Assembly (NCBI GenBank): GCA_018004935.1
Contig: JAGNBF010000008.1
Location: 8,052 to 72,051 of the forward strand
Direction: 5' to 3'
Length of the DNA: 64,000 nt
Source of the DNA: Chloroflexota bacterium
GTDB lineage: Bacteria > Chloroflexota > Anaerolineae > Promineifilales > Promineifilaceae
Positions 60,991 to 64,000 of the stretch are shown piece by piece. The notes under the pieces are model-generated. The model had not been told where the DNA came from, did no database searches, and saw nothing but the letters and a program-made list of their open reading frames with translations. Position numbers and translations under genes: made by a program. Each line of letters starts with the position of its first letter. Position 1 is the first letter of the stretch.

Positions 60991-63432
60991 ATGTCCCCCA
61001 CAAATGATATGGAACGTCGCTACCAAGATGCCTCCCTCCTGACTGGCAACAGCCTAAAATCGGTAGCTTTTTCTCAAAAATTGCGTGATCTCTCCACGCT
61101 CACCTTGCCCGAAGTTGAAAACATCATCAACCGCATCTCTCGTATCATTCCTGCGGGGAATGTGCCTGGCGTCATTTTGAATGGATTGGTGCGCCTCTCC
61201 GGGCGACGGCCACCCTCGCAAACAATTCGCCGGGATATTAACCTCATCTTCAAGGGGGTAGAGCAAACGATAGACCGGTTGGTGTATACCACTTTTTTTG
61301 CTGGCCCGGCGGCGGTAATGATGGGGTACCAGCGTCTTTTGCAGTTGGCAGGTATTGATCCCAATGATGCTTTCCCAGATGGCTTGTGGCAATTTTATGT
61401 GGAATATGCCTTGCGCGATGATACGGCTCATCACGCCAATGAAACCACCGGTTTTGATGCCGTTCTGAAAGCGCATGGCATTCGTATGGAATTGGCCGAC
61501 CGGATGACGGCCTGGGTCATGGCCGCGGTTCATACCCTGCACCAGTACAACGATATTCTGGCCAATGAATGGCGCGAACGTGTGTACACAGACATGTACG
61601 TCAAATTGACGGAGAATATGAATGAGGCCCGGCAAGCCCGACGGCTTTACACCGATTGGGAAAAAAGACGCCCGTATGGGCGCACAGATGAAACGCGGCC
61701 GCAAGAAAACTATTCTGCCTTCCGCCAGCGCAAATTCAATGATTATCTGACCGCCGCCACCCAGAGCTTCCCCGAATCCCTGAAGCAGACCTGGCGACAA
61801 CAGGTAGTCGTTATGGCTAATGAAAAATTACCCCCTTACCAACAGCAGATGTCTATTTTGGCCTCGCTCAAACCAGGAACTTATGAAGAAGAGCGGATGC
61901 CGATCATCTGGCAGAAAGCTAACATTGGTCTTATTATCCAGGGGCATTACTACTTCATTCCCGTAAGTCAGCCGGGTAACGACCAACCCATTGATGCGGG
62001 CACTGTACGCACCCACATCGCCGCTATTTTGGCAAATAAACCAACCAAATCCCCTGCCCAATTACAAGCCCTGGCCCGTCTCAAACGCTCCTCTTTGTCG
62101 CTCATGCGGGATCAGCTAAATCCTACTCTGGTACAAGAACTTAATATTTTGCGCCAGACACCCGTGCTGATTAACTTTGATACGCGGGCGGGGCGACAAC
62201 CATTAGCCCAAATACGCCAGGCAGAGCGGGGGATAGGTGGTCATGCCCTCACGTTGTTTGATACTGGCGATAGTATGGTTTTTGATCAATCGCATATCTT
62301 TTTTGATGGGGCATGGGGGGCGGCTTTGGCCGAAATAATGACCAACGAAGCCCTGTCCTGGGCGGTTTACCTGTGTAAATTACCCACCGCTCAACCGGCT
62401 CGTTCGCGGCCGCATTCTCCCGCCTTTCACCTCACCAATGACGACCATACCAAACTTCGTTCAGTCGCCTACACCGCCATCGAAGCCAGTGCCGAAAGTA
62501 ACGCTGTTAATCTGCCCGCCATGCTTTCTCTGCGTAAATTATTTAAGCGGCGCAACGACTTACTCAACCTTACCGTCAACGATTTGCTTATCCTCTACCG
62601 GGCCGTCCATGCCGCTACCTACGAGCCGGATCCCAGCCTGGTTGCCGAACTGAACCTGCTAACTGAACAGCCCGATCTGACAGAAGCGGTGCAACAAACC
62701 CTGGAGGCCATTACGCGCCCGGCTTCCGCCAATCCCACCATTCTTATCCCTGTAGATGCCAGCCGCCGCAACCCTGGGGATCGTGTTCACCCGCTCAGCT
62801 TTGAAGTCCCTCTGGTAGATCTAGATTTGATTGGCTTGCACCGGCGCACGATGGAAGCTCTGGATAATTACAATAAAGCCCGGCATGATCGCGCTACGGC
62901 TTATGAACAATTTGACGCTCTGCAACGGCATTACCTGGCTACTTTGACCGCCTATGGCATGGTGATGAATCAGATCAAGAATGCCGCCCAAATAGGGGAA
63001 ACACACAGTATCACCACGATAAAATTGATGGCCCATGTGCCCAAGCCATTGGTGCAATGGTTAGACAAAATCCCCGGCCAGTTTGATGTCTTAAATGATC
63101 TGATTAAAGGGCGGGAGGTATTCTCCAACATTGGCGCCGTGGTACGAACTAGTTCGCTCACCCGGTTCATTACGGCCAAAGATGATAATGAGAAGAAATC
63201 GTTGGCTTGGGGGGTATTGACAACAGCGAACGGCATGACCGTTGTGACGTTGCGTGATTTTCGGCCACACGTGCCTCTGCTCGCGGCCGCGGGCCAGCTT
63301 AATCTGGCACATCGGGTGGCTCAAGATTATCTGGATACCTATATCCGTGGGCTAAACCAATTCCTCTTCGATCTGCACCGTCTGACCATGGCCAGCCGTG
63401 AAACCCACGCTACCCAGCCCCGACCGTTATAA
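60991..63432 (+). CDS. Large unrecognised protein with an HxxxDG motif
   Basis: The protein has about 813 residues from the ATG at 60991. It looks soluble and mostly helical with no signal. A segment ALRDDTAHHANET (about 150) may bind metal. Later INFDTRAGRQPLAQIRQAERG leads to QSHIFFDGAWG, in which H435-x-x-x-D439-G fits the CoA-dependent acyltransferase/condensation motif. The C-terminal half ends with LRDFRPHVPLLAAAG and helices. I do not recognise the family; an acyltransferase link is only a motif-based guess. The frame extends upstream to 60877 but would translate repeat DNA. Confidence 0.6.
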   Translation: MSPTNDMERRYQDASLLTGNSLKSVAFSQKLRDLSTLTLPEVENIINRISRIIPAGNVPGVILNGLVRLSGRRPPSQTIRRDINLIFKGVEQTIDRLVYTTFFAGPAAVMMGYQRLLQLAGIDPNDAFPDGLWQFYVEYALRDDTAHHANETTGFDAVLKAHGIRMELADRMTAWVMAAVHTLHQYNDILANEWRERVYTDMYVKLTENMNEARQARRLYTDWEKRRPYGRTDETRPQENYSAFRQRKFNDYLTAATQSFPESLKQTWRQQVVVMANEKLPPYQQQMSILASLKPGTYEEERMPIIWQKANIGLIIQGHYYFIPVSQPGNDQPIDAGTVRTHIAAILANKPTKSPAQLQALARLKRSSLSLMRDQLNPTLVQELNILRQTPVLINFDTRAGRQPLAQIRQAERGIGGHALTLFDTGDSMVFDQSHIFFDGAWGAALAEIMTNEALSWAVYLCKLPTAQPARSRPHSPAFHLTNDDHTKLRSVAYTAIEASAESNAVNLPAMLSLRKLFKRRNDLLNLTVNDLLILYRAVHAATYEPDPSLVAELNLLTEQPDLTEAVQQTLEAITRPASANPTILIPVDASRRNPGDRVHPLSFEVPLVDLDLIGLHRRTMEALDNYNKARHDRATAYEQFDALQRHYLATLTAYGMVMNQIKNAAQIGETHSITTIKLMAHVPKPLVQWLDKIPGQFDVLNDLIKGREVFSNIGAVVRTSSLTRFITAKDDNEKKSLAWGVLTTANGMTVVTLRDFRPHVPLLAAAGQLNLAHRVAQDYLDTYIRGLNQFLFDLHRLTMASRETHATQPRPL

Positions 63433-63520
63433 GCGGAAATCCCATCAGCAGAATCGTCGGGGGGGAACACTGGCCACAGCACATAACTCCTATGCACTGT
63501 TATAGGCCAGTGCCTGTAAC

Positions 63521-64000
63521 CTAAAACTCCCCAATATCCGCATACCGAAACCGCTCAATGGCGATAAAACCGGTGGCGCACACCAGCAGTAGAATCGTAC
63601 TCATCGCCACTGCCTGACCAATATTCAGCGCTCCTGGTTGACTCAAATACCGCTCGATAGCGATAGGAATGGTGAGAAAATTGCTATCTGGTCGGATGAT
63701 GAAGCTGGTGGCCCCGAATTCTCCCATACTGACGGTAAATGCAAACAGTGCCCCCACCAGCAGGGCACGCCCTACGATGGGCAAATCTACCTCGCGCCAT
63801 ACCTGCGCCGGAGATGCACCCAAAGTCGCGGCCGCGTCTCTGAGCCTTTGCCGTATCCCTAACCACACCGGTAACACTGAGCGCACCACAAAGGGAAAGG
63901 CCACCAGGGTATGGGCAATCAGCACGAGTAGGGGGGATGTGCGTAACCAATGAAAGGTGATTACATACCCAAAACCTAATGTCACCGCCGACACCCCTAA
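63521..64000 (-). CDS. ABC transporter permease (ThiP/FbpB-like), 3' end only
   Basis: The visible 159 or so residues are the C-terminal part of a binding-protein-dependent permease. The EAA loop reads DAAATLGASPAQVWREVDLPIVG, and membrane helices and FTVSMGEFGATSFI follow, which resembles thiamine or iron(III) permeases. The N-terminus is outside the window, as the frame is open to base 64000; the in-frame GTG at 63994 is probably internal. The final residues are ERFRYADIGEF. The substrate needs the full operon. Confidence 0.88.
   Translation of the reverse strand, partial: LGVSAVTLGFGYVITFHWLRTSPLLVLIAHTLVAFPFVVRSVLPVWLGIRQRLRDAAATLGASPAQVWREVDLPIVGRALLVGALFAFTVSMGEFGATSFIIRPDSNFLTIPIAIERYLSQPGALNIGQAVAMSTILLLVCATGFIAIERFRYADIGEF

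Larger units (their letters stand above)
889..63835. repeat. Highly iterated palindrome GCGGCCGC, about 110 copies over the window
   Basis: Reading the whole window by eye gives about 110 copies of the octamer GCGGCCGC. The first is at 889-896 and the last at 63828-63835, roughly one per 580 bp; the largest gap, about 2.2 kb, lies around the kinase gene at 23146. Many copies extend to CGCGGCCGCG. Two places carry overlapping double copies (near 31785 and at 34324-34337). Nearly all lie inside genes, and all three codon frames are used: Ala-Ala-Ala, Gly-Arg and Arg-Pro. Genes lacking a copy include the sigma factor (14624), the first S41 protease (16165), the kinase at 23146 and the AI-2E transporter (53250). 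The pattern resembles cyanobacterial HIP1 (GCGATCGC), but the function is unknown. Confidence 0.93.

Noticed and set aside
889-63835. GCGGCCGC (NotI) sites as cloning or assembly artefact
   Set aside because: The sites lie within conserved codons of normal full-length proteins and are spread over the whole window.
1-64000. tRNA, rRNA, tmRNA or riboswitch genes
   Set aside because: No TPsiC-type arm, rRNA segment or known riboswitch core was recognised by eye; a covariance search would be needed to exclude them.

Overview
The window looks like a chromosomal segment of a free-living, GC-moderate bacterium, most plausibly a member of the Chloroflexota (Anaerolineae-like). This placement is an inference from gene content: tandem S41 proteases, a PspC protein, MuiA/DUF4139 and DUF2330 proteins, lipoproteins with Pro/Thr-rich linkers, an sAC-like cyclase with AAA and TPR parts, and very many short intergenic repeats. 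No rRNA, tRNA, phage, transposase, plasmid or CRISPR array was recognised. About 50 protein genes are supported, in short mixed-strand units separated by repeat-filled gaps. LAYOUT. 0.7-8.6 kb: ABC exporter, methyltransferase, SDR, PAP2 phosphatase, and an OmpR-type regulator with its histidine kinase behind a perfect 20-bp palindrome. 9-14 kb: PspC protein, PQQ-type sugar dehydrogenase lipoprotein, rfbB, rfbC, proline dehydrogenase. 14.6-22 kb: sigma-70 factor, two S41 proteases, smpB with a strong terminator, and a cytochrome c protein with a copper-amine-oxidase-like body. 22-27 kb: thioesterase, histidine kinase, receiver protein, lipoprotein, small membrane protein, AhpD-like protein. 27.6-31.3 kb: a lipid or acyl-chain cluster (FabG-like SDR, KAS III-like enzyme lacking the usual His and Asn, acyl-CoA ligase). 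31.5-39.9 kb: tyrA, TerB-like protein, trmFO, glutamine cyclotransferase, MuiA-like protein, hflX. 40-49 kb: M20 peptidase, acyl-CoA dehydrogenase, sAC-like cyclase, HprK-like ATPase, and a membrane protein resembling PaxB/Pyr4 terpene cyclases. 49.5-64 kb: penicillin acylase, M23 peptidase, AI-2E exporter, double-domain ECF ATPase, PduO-type adenosyltransferase, CcmD-like peptide, DUF2330 protein, methyltransferase, a large unrecognised protein, and a truncated ABC permease. Two window-wide signals are not explained by the genes. First, the palindromic octamer GCGGCCGC occurs about 110 times (hand count; about one is expected by chance in 64 kb). Most copies lie inside genes and in all three reading frames, which resembles the HIP1 palindrome of cyanobacteria but with a different sequence. 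Second, the gaps hold a set of modular, structured repeats. The most striking module is a Shine-Dalgarno site, a 12-codon ORF ending in TKRDENL and a stop inside a hairpin, followed by a second Shine-Dalgarno and then a real gene. Three genes in the window have exactly this leader arrangement. Other repeat families keep their stems while changing sequence, sit inside one another, and in places supply stop codons or coding sequence to neighbouring genes.
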